Shown piece by piece: positions 41,503-49,482 of a stretch of DNA of 64,000 nucleotides. This stretch comes from Fibrobacter sp. UWB2 (GTDB lineage: Bacteria > Fibrobacterota > Fibrobacteria > Fibrobacterales > Fibrobacteraceae), in NCBI RefSeq assembly GCF_002210425.1, contig NZ_MWQK01000002.1:1-64000 (forward strand), written 5' to 3'. How positions within the stretch are numbered: the first letter of the stretch is position 1; each line of letters begins with the position of its first letter. The translations under genes and the position numbers were made by a program. The notes beneath the pieces were generated by a model. The model was not told where the DNA came from. It was given only the letters and a program-made list of their open reading frames with translations, and did not search any database.

Positions 41503-44500
41503 ATGTCCAAAAAGTTTTATGCTGCGGTAGCTATTATGGTGGCTACTTGCGCTCAGGTTTCTTTGGCGGCGTGGGATGGCTCGGCGAAAGTGCCGAAAGT
41601 CGTTGAAAAGGATGGACAAAACTTTTATGAAATCACGTCTCCGGAGGAACTGATTGGCTTCTTGGATTCTGTGCTAGTGGGTAAGGCCGGAGATGAGTCC
41701 CTCAAGGCTTACTTGAAAAATGATGTCGTATTCGGGGCAGATACATCAAAGCTTTGTGAAAAACGCTGGGTCCGTAATAAAGAGCAGTCAATGTTTACGG
41801 GTGATTTTGATGGACGCGGACATTCCATTTACGGCTTGAATGCCGAAAATGCTTTGTTTCGCGAAGTGGGCATGAGCGCAGGTTCTGTTCACGATGTCAG
41901 CGTGGTGCATGGTTCTTTTGGTAGCGATTCCGTGACTCGTGCGGCATCAATTGCGGATATTTTGGATGGATCCATTTGGAGTGTGAACGTTATTGCTACG
42001 GATGTCCGTAGCGCTTATGATGCTGCAGGCATTGCTGCTAACGTATCAAGCCCGTATGGGTCCGATGGTAAACATGCACTTATCCTTAATAGCCATGTTA
42101 TAGGCGGCTCCGTTGGCGGTAGCTATTATGTTGGTGGTATTGCCGGTTTTTCTGCGGGTAAAATTCATGGTTGCTCAAATTCTGCTCGAGTTTATACGGT
42201 TGAAAATCCAAATGTAAAAGAGCAAATGATTGAACATCTTGGTGGCATTGTGGCGTATTCTACAGTGGACTTTGGCACTGCCATTGGAAATTGCGTCAAT
42301 CGCGGAAAAATCGAAATGGAGTCTTTGGCTCAATGGGCGTATGTAGGTGGCATTGCTGGCGAAGTTGATGGAAATATCGAAAATCTTCAAAATTATGGAG
42401 AAGTTTCATCAAAGGTTACATTTGCTTCGGATACGGCGAAATCTACTTGGGCCGCGGCTTCTTATGTGGGCGGAATTGCAGGGCAACATTCTTTGCCTAG
42501 AAAGTACTCCGGTGAAAATCGTGACTTGTTGAATGAAGGGAATGTGCTTGCTGTTTTTGATAACAGGATTGAAAATGGCGACTTCATGGTTGGCGGTGTT
42601 GTTGGAAATGCGGACCGGTCGAGCATTACTAATGCCCTTAATCGAGGTTCCGTTGTTGCTCATGGCTTTGGCAAATTGACGAAAACGTCTGTGGGCGGTG
42701 TCACCGGTTTGGCCAATATGAATGTATATAGCGGTTTTGCAAAGCTTAAGAACCGTGGCAATGTCTATGGCGGAGGTACGTTCCGCACTCATGTCGGTGG
42801 ACTTGCAGGGCGGATGGAAGGTTATGTTGTAGATGATCCGAAATTTGTGCAGTCGTTTAATTATGGTAGTGTGACTGGCGTTGTTGCGGATACCTCGAGT
42901 GTATCCGAGGCTTTGAATGTGGGCGGTCTCCTGGGCTATGGTGATGCCATTGTTTTCAGCGATGTTTACAATCGCGGAAAACTTTTGGCAAAGGGCAAGC
43001 TTGTTTATGGTGGTAGCTATGTGGGCGGTATCGTGGGCTTGAACCGTTATCCGACTGCCTCTATTTCTAATGCTTATAGTGCTACACCGGAAATCGCGGG
43101 TGACACTGTGGGTGGTGTTGTTGGCTATTCGCTTGAGGCCGCAGTTCCAAGCAATACTTATTTTGACAAGACTCTTGCCGATGTAAAATCGTTTGGAAAA
43201 AACTATTTCGAAACGGCGGATGATCCGGATTGTGGAAGAGCTACTTCCGTATTGCAAAACGATGAAATACTTGCGATGTTGAACACCCAAAATGGCAAAG
43301 TGGCCGACCGCAAATTGTGGGTGCGCCGTGGTGGATACCCGGTATTGACTTTTGATAGTTTGTATAAAAATGATTCACTTTTCTTTGATCTGCAAACGTA
43401 TGCGCTTCCGTCTGCAGAAATCGTGAATGATACTGCTGTTTACACTATAAAGACTGCTGATGAACTTGCGACTTTGTTGGAAATGGGCTCGTCCTTTGGA
43501 TACAAAATGTTCAAGGTCAAACTTGCAAACGATATTGTGATGGGTGAGGATTCTACGCACCTATCTATGCGCAAGATGTCTATTGATACGAGCGGACTTT
43601 GCATTAACATGATGTTTGACGGACAAGGCCATACCGTTTACGGGTTGAACATGTCTAGAGCAATGTTCTATTGCTTGGCCGAGGGTGCCGTTATTGATAA
43701 TATGACGATTGCAAACAGCCGTTTTGCAAATGATTATGGAATGTCTGCTGCTGGAGTCGCAATTTCGTTAAAAAAGAATAGCGCTATTCGCAATGTGAAA
43801 ATCAGGAATAGCCTTGTTCGCGGCGGTGACGTTGCGGGTGGTATTGTCGCTAACAGTTACGGCACGATGTTGGAGGTGGCAAACGATAATACTCCGGTTT
43901 ACGCCTCGGATAAGGCGGGTGGCATTGCGGGTGAAAGCAATGGATTTATTGTGGGGGCGTCCAATTCGGGCAAGGTCTCGGGGCGCTTGGCCGGTGGCAT
44001 TGTGGGTTATTCTTACTTTAATAATGGGATTGTCAAGAATGCATCGAACACTGGGGCGATTCTCGGTTCTGGCGAATATTCCGTAGCGGCGGGTGGCATT
44101 GTCGGCTATTCTTTCCGCTTGCAGGTTATGGATGCCTTGAATACGGGGCTTGTTGAAGCATCGTCTGCCTCTGCTAAGGTCTATGCGGGCGGTATCGCGG
44201 GTAGAATCGATTCTTCTACGACATTGGATAGGCTCGGGAACTGGGGCCGCGTGCATATCTTGGGTGGCACTGTCGCCTATGCGGGTGGCCTTGTTGGATG
44301 GTACGAAGGGTTGCCTGTTAGGGGCTTGGAAAAGCCGACTCCGGGTGCAAACTTTTTGGAGAGCTTTAACTATGGCCCCGTGTATGTCAAGACGGCAAAA
44401 GACAGCTCATATGCGGGCGGTATTGCGGGCTATGGAAAGTTTGGCATATTCCATGGAATCTACAATAGGGGTGTTGTGAAGAATGAAGGTCCGTCGTCCA

Positions 44501-45198
44501 AGAAATGGACTGGTGGCGTGCTCGCATCGGTCGAACACGGCCAACTGTACAGTAGCTATAGCTATACCGATACGTTGACGGGTAATGGTGTTGGTGCGCT
44601 TGTTCATGACTGGCAGGGATTTACTTATATAGAACGCAATTATTATGGCAAGGGCTTGGTGGATGCTCCTGCGATTGTGAAAATCGCCCTGGATGATACT
44701 TCTAAGGTTTATAGGAATGTCGAAGCCAAGACCTTTGATGAACTGAAATCGGCTTCTATGGATTTGGAGACCGGTGGCTTGACGTGGATTTTGGGTGATT
44801 GCTTGCCGAAGCTTGCGCACGATACGACCACGGCTTGTAAGGTGAACGTGGTGGAGGACTACTTTGATACGAGTTTTGTTGATCAAATCGTTTTCCAGGA
44901 AAACGTGATTTTTGCCGATTCTACGGATAATCAGGGGTCGGGAAGTGGTGAAGGTCCCGTGGCGACTCCGAAATCTCCGGTGATGGCGAAGGCTGCTCCG
45001 TTAAGTGTTCAGGTGGTTGCTCGTAACATTGCGCTTTCGGGGCTTTCTGGAAATCGACCGGTGCTCGTGATGGATATGCAGGGGCGCTTGGTGAAGTCCG
45101 TCCGTGCGCATGGTCCGTCGGTGAATATCGCGGTCCCGAGGGCAGGGCGCTACATCGTCCGCAGCGGCTCGCTTGTGCATGTTGTGAGCGTGCATTAG
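41503..45198 (+). CDS. Giant secreted/surface protein with GLUG-type repeats and C-terminal sorting-like domain
   Basis: 1231 residues from ATG 41503 (GGAAGGAG upstream; TATATT further up). Signal peptide MSKKFYAAVAIMVATCAQVS. About 18 repeats with the core VGG(I/V)(A/V)G or AGGI(A/V)G, spaced 25-60 residues, as in GLUG beta-helical proteins. The protein is an internal duplication: DFDGRGHSIYGLNAENALF (about 110) and MFDGQGHTVYGLNMSRAMF (about 705) start equivalent halves; the first half mostly uses VGG, the second AGG. The last 75 residues (GLSGNRPVLVMDMQGRLVKS, PRAGRYIVRSGS) resemble type IX secretion C-terminal sorting domains. Likely an adhesin or matrix protein; role inferred. Confidence 0.75.
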   Translation: MSKKFYAAVAIMVATCAQVSLAAWDGSAKVPKVVEKDGQNFYEITSPEELIGFLDSVLVGKAGDESLKAYLKNDVVFGADTSKLCEKRWVRNKEQSMFTGDFDGRGHSIYGLNAENALFREVGMSAGSVHDVSVVHGSFGSDSVTRAASIADILDGSIWSVNVIATDVRSAYDAAGIAANVSSPYGSDGKHALILNSHVIGGSVGGSYYVGGIAGFSAGKIHGCSNSARVYTVENPNVKEQMIEHLGGIVAYSTVDFGTAIGNCVNRGKIEMESLAQWAYVGGIAGEVDGNIENLQNYGEVSSKVTFASDTAKSTWAAASYVGGIAGQHSLPRKYSGENRDLLNEGNVLAVFDNRIENGDFMVGGVVGNADRSSITNALNRGSVVAHGFGKLTKTSVGGVTGLANMNVYSGFAKLKNRGNVYGGGTFRTHVGGLAGRMEGYVVDDPKFVQSFNYGSVTGVVADTSSVSEALNVGGLLGYGDAIVFSDVYNRGKLLAKGKLVYGGSYVGGIVGLNRYPTASISNAYSATPEIAGDTVGGVVGYSLEAAVPSNTYFDKTLADVKSFGKNYFETADDPDCGRATSVLQNDEILAMLNTQNGKVADRKLWVRRGGYPVLTFDSLYKNDSLFFDLQTYALPSAEIVNDTAVYTIKTADELATLLEMGSSFGYKMFKVKLANDIVMGEDSTHLSMRKMSIDTSGLCINMMFDGQGHTVYGLNMSRAMFYCLAEGAVIDNMTIANSRFANDYGMSAAGVAISLKKNSAIRNVKIRNSLVRGGDVAGGIVANSYGTMLEVANDNTPVYASDKAGGIAGESNGFIVGASNSGKVSGRLAGGIVGYSYFNNGIVKNASNTGAILGSGEYSVAAGGIVGYSFRLQVMDALNTGLVEASSASAKVYAGGIAGRIDSSTTLDRLGNWGRVHILGGTVAYAGGLVGWYEGLPVRGLEKPTPGANFLESFNYGPVYVKTAKDSSYAGGIAGYGKFGIFHGIYNRGVVKNEGPSSKKWTGGVLASVEHGQLYSSYSYTDTLTGNGVGALVHDWQGFTYIERNYYGKGLVDAPAIVKIALDDTSKVYRNVEAKTFDELKSASMDLETGGLTWILGDCLPKLAHDTTTACKVNVVEDYFDTSFVDQIVFQENVIFADSTDNQGSGSGEGPVATPKSPVMAKAAPLSVQVVARNIALSGLSGNRPVLVMDMQGRLVKSVRAHGPSVNIAVPRAGRYIVRSGSLVHVVSVH

Positions 45199-45306
45199 TA
45201 GAGGAAAAAGACTTTGTCGCTCTGGAGGGTGTTTTACACCTTCTAAGCTCTAAGTTCTACCAACTAACAACTAATAACTGCGGTTCCGCCGCTCATTGCT
45301 TGTTGT

Positions 45307-45342
45307 CCCCGGTTCAACACGACCGGGGCTCTCTTGTTTTTT
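45307..45342 (+). terminator. Rho-independent terminator
   Basis: CCCCGG (45307-45312) pairs with CCGGGG (45323-45328), followed by CTCTCTTGTTTTTT. It ends the GLUG gene transcript. Confidence 0.8.
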
Positions 45343-45352
45343 GACCGCGAAT

Positions 45353-45410
45353 TTTACATTGCTTTTTCTATATTTTACATCGTCTTTATATACTTTACAT
45401 TTGTTTTACA
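45353..45410 (+). promoter_or_regulatory. Pho-box-like array of four TTTACA repeats
   Basis: TTTACA occurs at 45353, 45374, 45394 and 45405, so steps are 21, 20 and 11 bp, all near multiples of the helical repeat. Located about 90 bp upstream of a Na/Pi symporter gene. Tandem hexamers with 11-bp step are how PhoB/PhoP-type regulators bind. The segment 45411-45495 between it and the gene contains no other recognised signal except AGGAATAAA before the ATG. Confidence 0.6.
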
Positions 45411-45495
45411 AATAACAATTCACCGCCATGAGTCCGAACTAGCTGAACGGCAGCGACGATGATCCGGTAGTGGCGCAACATAGGAATAAAACTAT

Positions 45496-47202
45496 ATGGC
45501 CTGGATGGCTCTTAAAATGTTGGGTTGCTTGGCTCTCCTCATGTTCGGCATGAAGTCGATGAGCGAAGCCTTGCAGAAAATGGCTGGTCCGCAGCTGAGA
45601 CATGTTCTCGGCACGATGACCACGAACCGTTTTACGGGTATGCTCACCGGTATGTTTGTGACTGCCTCTGTGCAGAGTTCGACCGCCACCACGTTGATGA
45701 CGGTCTCTTTTGTAAATGCGGGGCTTTTAACGCTCATGCAGGCGATTTCGATTATTCTCGGTGCCCACATCGGTACGACCGTGACTGCATGGATCATGAG
45801 CCTTGGATTCTCGTTCAACATCGCAAACTTTGTCTACCCGGCGTTTTTCATCGGCATTATCCTTGTGTACATGAACAAGAAACGCGTTGTGGGCGATTTC
45901 CTGTTCGGTGTTGGATTCCTCTTTTTGGGCCTTACGACACTTAAGGAAACTGGCTTTGCTGTGGTGCAGGACCCGGCGGCAAGCGCTTCAATCAGTGCTT
46001 TCTTTGCCCGCTTTAGCGATCCGAACTTCTTCAATTCGCTGTTCTTCCTTGTGATGGGTACGGTGCTTACGCTTTGCGTGCAGTCTTCCGCTGCTATCAT
46101 GGCCATTACGATGATTCTTTGCTCAACCGGCGTTTTGCATATTGACCAGGGCATTATGCTTGTGCTTGGCGAAAACATCGGTACGACGATTACGGCAAAC
46201 ATTGTGGCACTCTCGGCCAATACGCAGGCCCGCCGTGCCGCTCTCGCTCACTTCACGATTAACGTTATCGGTGTGATTTGGGTGGTGATTGTGCTCAAGT
46301 GGTTCCTCGGCGCCGTTTGCCATGTGGTCGGCTTTGATCTTGGCATCCGTCCGGGCGACGAAGGCTATGCCGCTAACCTCGCGAAGATTTCCGTGGTGCT
46401 CGCCACGTTCCACTCCGCATTCAACGTCTCTAACACGTTCCTCCAGATTTGGTTCATCAAGTACATCGAAAAGTTCGTGTGCCGCGTGATCAAGCCGAAG
46501 AATTCCGATGAAGAAGAAGACTCCCGCTTGCACTTCATTAGCTCTGGCTTGATGGGTACGCCTGAACTTTCGCTCCTCGAAGCCCGCAAGGAAATCAGCT
46601 TGTTTGCCGTGCGTACGCAGAAGATGTTCCACTTTGTGCCGGACCTTTTGGCCATGAAGAACGAGAACGATTTTGTGAAGCTCTTCGCCCGCATCGAAAA
46701 GTACGAAGGCATCAGCGACAACATGGAAATCGAAATTGGCGATTACCTGAACAAGGTGGGCGAGGGCCGCTTGAGCCCGGAAAGTAAGACCGCTTTGCAG
46801 TGCATGCTTAAGGAAATTTCTGAAATCGAGAGCATGGGCGACGCTTGCTACAACATGGCTCGTGCTATCAATCGCAAGTTCAGGTGCAAGGGCGAATTTA
46901 CGCAAGACCAGCTCGAACACATCAAGCATTTGATGCAACTCTGCGACAACGCTATGACGCACATGATCGGCGTTTTGAACGATGTCCCGCAAATCGATGT
47001 GAACCGCACGCTGAATTTCGAGAACGAAATCAACGATTACCGCAAGCTCCTCAAGGAAAAGAACGTGGCGGATATTGAATCGCAGAAGTACAGCTACCAG
47101 ATTGGAGTTCATTACATGGATATCGTGAACGACTGCGAAAAGCTGGGCGACTACATTGTGAACGTGGTCGAAGCCCACGCCAACAGAAGACTCTCTGTGT
47201 AA
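45496..47202 (+). CDS. Na+/phosphate symporter with PhoU-like C-terminal domain
   Basis: 568 residues. Na/Pi cotransporter (NptA/YjbB) family: two inverted repeats carry the characteristic QSS motifs (TASVQSSTATTLMTVSFVNA and LCVQSSAAIMAITMILCSTG) and GAHIGTT/GENIGTT. About ten membrane helices to residue 330, then a cytoplasmic PhoU-like helical bundle (about 350-560) with KYEGISDNMEIEIGDYL and VHYMDIVNDCEKLGDYIVNV. Imports phosphate with sodium; the PhoU-like part may sense or gate. Preceded by Pho-box-like repeats, and paralogous to 49479-51188. Confidence 0.9.
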   Translation: MAWMALKMLGCLALLMFGMKSMSEALQKMAGPQLRHVLGTMTTNRFTGMLTGMFVTASVQSSTATTLMTVSFVNAGLLTLMQAISIILGAHIGTTVTAWIMSLGFSFNIANFVYPAFFIGIILVYMNKKRVVGDFLFGVGFLFLGLTTLKETGFAVVQDPAASASISAFFARFSDPNFFNSLFFLVMGTVLTLCVQSSAAIMAITMILCSTGVLHIDQGIMLVLGENIGTTITANIVALSANTQARRAALAHFTINVIGVIWVVIVLKWFLGAVCHVVGFDLGIRPGDEGYAANLAKISVVLATFHSAFNVSNTFLQIWFIKYIEKFVCRVIKPKNSDEEEDSRLHFISSGLMGTPELSLLEARKEISLFAVRTQKMFHFVPDLLAMKNENDFVKLFARIEKYEGISDNMEIEIGDYLNKVGEGRLSPESKTALQCMLKEISEIESMGDACYNMARAINRKFRCKGEFTQDQLEHIKHLMQLCDNAMTHMIGVLNDVPQIDVNRTLNFENEINDYRKLLKEKNVADIESQKYSYQIGVHYMDIVNDCEKLGDYIVNVVEAHANRRLSV

Positions 47203-47210
47203 TTGCGCTA

Positions 47211-47234
47211 GGTCCTCACCTTCGTGAGGATGAC
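47211..47234 (+). repeat. Interspersed hairpin repeat (TCCTCAC...GTGAGGATGAC)
   Basis: Perfect 7-bp arms TCCTCAC and GTGAGGA around CTTC, followed by the TGAC edge common to the family. Lies just after a stop codon. Confidence 0.75.
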
Positions 47235-47249
47235 GAAGATGATTATCAT

Positions 47250-47272
47250 GCCGGCCTTAGTGCCGGCTTTTT
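47250..47272 (+). terminator. Rho-independent terminator of the first Na/Pi symporter
   Basis: GCCGGC (47250-47255) and GCCGGC (47262-47267) form a hairpin followed by TTTTT. Confidence 0.8.
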
Positions 47273-47309
47273 CGTTGTCATGTCCGGCCTCGACTGGGCG
47301 TCTTCCGTT

Positions 47310-47326
47310 TGTAAAATCTGTGTAAA
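47310..47326 (-). promoter_or_regulatory. Pho-box-like pair upstream of the phoB-like gene
   Basis: TGTAAA at 47310-47315 and 47321-47326, an 11-bp step; on the minus strand these are two TTTACA hexamers, the same word as the array at 45353-45410. They lie about 100 bp upstream of the regulator start, consistent with autoregulation. Confidence 0.5.
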
Positions 47327-47422
47327 GTGCAAATAAAACCTTTGCGAAGTCTTTGCTTTTGCCATTGCATTCCTTCGATGGACTTTTTATCTTGATATTT
47401 GCTAAAATCGTATATTTTAGGT

Positions 47423-48097
47423 ATGATATACATTGTAGAAGACGATCTTGAAATCCGCGAAATGGAAGCCTATGCACTTAGGAGCAGTGGCTTTGAAGTT
47501 AGTGCATTCGATTGTGCTAAAAAGCTGGATGAAGAGGTCAAAGTCTGCGTTCCGGATTTGTTCATTTTGGACATTATGCTCCCCGGCGAAGACGGTCTTA
47601 GCATTTTAAAGCGTCTCCGTGCTCAGGAAAGCACTAGGAACGTCCCGGTCATCATGCTGACGGCCAAGGGCTCCGAGCTGGACAAGGTCAAGGGCCTTGA
47701 TTTGGGGGCCGATGACTATATTGCAAAACCCTTTGGCATTTTGGAGTTTGTTTCGCGTGTCAAGGCGTTGCTCCGTCGATCGAGTATAAATCTTGAAGCC
47801 GAAGAATCGAAAGTTATTTCGCTGGATGGCGTTACGCTCGATGAGGCAAAACACACCGTGGTGGCTGGCGGCGACAATGTGGAATTGACGTACAAGGAAT
47901 ACGAACTTCTGAAATTGCTCTTGTCGCACCCGGGGGTTGTCTATTCAAGGCAACAGATTTTGGAAAAAATCTGGGGTATCGATTTCAAGATGGACACGCG
48001 GACCGTCGATATGCACATTAAGACGCTCCGACAAAAACTGGGCGAGCAAGGGTCAATCATTCAAACTATACGTAACGTCGGGTATAAAGCGCAATGA
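47423..48097 (+). CDS. phoB: OmpR/PhoB-family response regulator
   Basis: 224 residues from ATG 47423 (TATATT six bases upstream, so probably leaderless). Receiver domain with acidic pocket IVEDDLEIRE, phospho-Asp in LFILDIMLPGEDG, Thr in MLTAKG and Lys in DDYIAKPFG; winged-helix DNA-binding domain from about 130 with VELTYKEYELLKLLLSHPGV and RTVDMHIKTLRQKLGE. Stop overlaps the kinase start (ATGA). Operon with a histidine kinase and Na/Pi symporter plus upstream TTTACA repeats argue for a phosphate-starvation regulator; the symbol is given on that context. Confidence 0.8.
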   Translation: MIYIVEDDLEIREMEAYALRSSGFEVSAFDCAKKLDEEVKVCVPDLFILDIMLPGEDGLSILKRLRAQESTRNVPVIMLTAKGSELDKVKGLDLGADDYIAKPFGILEFVSRVKALLRRSSINLEAEESKVISLDGVTLDEAKHTVVAGGDNVELTYKEYELLKLLLSHPGVVYSRQQILEKIWGIDFKMDTRTVDMHIKTLRQKLGEQGSIIQTIRNVGYKAQ

Positions 48098-49482
48098 AAG
48101 ACCGTATACGATACAGCTTGATTTATATGGGTGTCATTGCCGCCCTCTTGGCTGTATTTTTTACGGTGCGAGTCTTCGAAGACGAAATGGCGGACCAGCT
48201 CAAGGTCCACTTGCGTGAAAACCTGCGGTTGATCGAAACTGCCTACATTGACGAATCGCTCGAAAGCAAACCACAAAATTTGGCACGGTTTGCTAGTGCC
48301 GACTTGCGAATCACGTTGATCGATTCGACCGGTAAAATCATTTACGATAGCGATGCGAAAGCCGCCGAAATGGAAAACCATTACAATCGCGAAGAAGTAT
48401 TCGATGCGATGGAAAAGGGCTTTGGCGAAGACCTCCGCTATTCTTCTACCTTGCAGGCCAAGGCGTTTTATTTTGCAAAGCGACTGAAAGACGGCAATGT
48501 CTTGCGCTTGGGGATGCGTCAGGCGAATTTGCAGCAAGCCTATTCAAAGACGATGCCTTACCTGATTGCCTTGTTTGCGGCGGTTGTCGCGGCGGCGATT
48601 CTGATTGCGATTGGGCTTAGCCGTGCGTTTATCAGCCCGCTTCGGAAGCTCGTGGACCAGTTAGGCACTCCCGAATGGATGAATATCGAGAACGTGTACA
48701 AGGAAATTGAGCCGCTCGTCAATACTATCCGCAAGCAGGATCTCGAATTGCAATTGACGATTGAGCAGCTTTCGAACGAAAAGCAGAAAATCTCGCACTT
48801 GAAGGATGAGTTTACTGCGAACGCTTCGCACGAACTGAAGACTCCGCTGACCTCCATTTCGGGCTATGCGGAACTGATTGAAAGCGGCATGGCGAAACCC
48901 GAAGACGTCAAGATTTTTGCAGGCAAGATTCACAAGGAAGCGAAACGCCTCCAGTCGATTGCCAACGATATCATTACACTTTCCAAGCTCAATGACCGTG
49001 AAAGCGAACCTTTGGACCTCAACGAAGAAATCAACCTTTGGAATCTGGCTCAGAGCTGTATCGAAGGCTTGATGCTGAATGCGAACAAGAAAAATATCCA
49101 GCTTTCGCTTGACGGCAACCGCAATTCCGAAATTACAGGAAATTCGAAATTGCTTTTCGAAATGATTTTCAACTTGGTGGACAACTCCATCCGCTACACG
49201 GAACAAGGCGGAAAGGTCGTTGTCGTCGTTGAAGAAAACGCCATTGTCGTGAAAGATACGGGCATTGGAATTCCTGAAGAATGCCAGTCCCGCATATTCG
49301 AACGGTTCTACCGCGTGGACAAGAGCCGTTCCAAGGAAACTGGCGGCACGGGCCTTGGACTCTCCATTGTCAAGCACATTGCCGAAGTCCATCATGCTGC
49401 AATACATCTGAAATCGACTGTCGGATTCGGCACCGAAGTCAGAATTGATTTTAAATCTTCTAAAACAACTAAGGTCGTATGA
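48094..49482 (+). CDS. phoR: PhoR-like sensor histidine kinase
   Basis: 462 residues. Two membrane helices (about 8-25 and 150-172) flank an extracytoplasmic domain of about 120 residues. A short linker leads to the HisKA domain with NASHELKTPLTSISGYAELI (phospho-His) and HATPase with NLVDNSIRYTEQGGKVVVVV, VKDTGIGIPEECQSRIFERF and TGGTGLGLSIVKHIAE. Typical PhoR kinases often have a cytoplasmic PAS domain; none is obvious here. Overlaps both neighbours by 4 nt (ATGA), so regulator, kinase and transporter are one translationally coupled unit. Confidence 0.85.
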   Translation: MKDRIRYSLIYMGVIAALLAVFFTVRVFEDEMADQLKVHLRENLRLIETAYIDESLESKPQNLARFASADLRITLIDSTGKIIYDSDAKAAEMENHYNREEVFDAMEKGFGEDLRYSSTLQAKAFYFAKRLKDGNVLRLGMRQANLQQAYSKTMPYLIALFAAVVAAAILIAIGLSRAFISPLRKLVDQLGTPEWMNIENVYKEIEPLVNTIRKQDLELQLTIEQLSNEKQKISHLKDEFTANASHELKTPLTSISGYAELIESGMAKPEDVKIFAGKIHKEAKRLQSIANDIITLSKLNDRESEPLDLNEEINLWNLAQSCIEGLMLNANKKNIQLSLDGNRNSEITGNSKLLFEMIFNLVDNSIRYTEQGGKVVVVVEENAIVVKDTGIGIPEECQSRIFERFYRVDKSRSKETGGTGLGLSIVKHIAEVHHAAIHLKSTVGFGTEVRIDFKSSKTTKVV

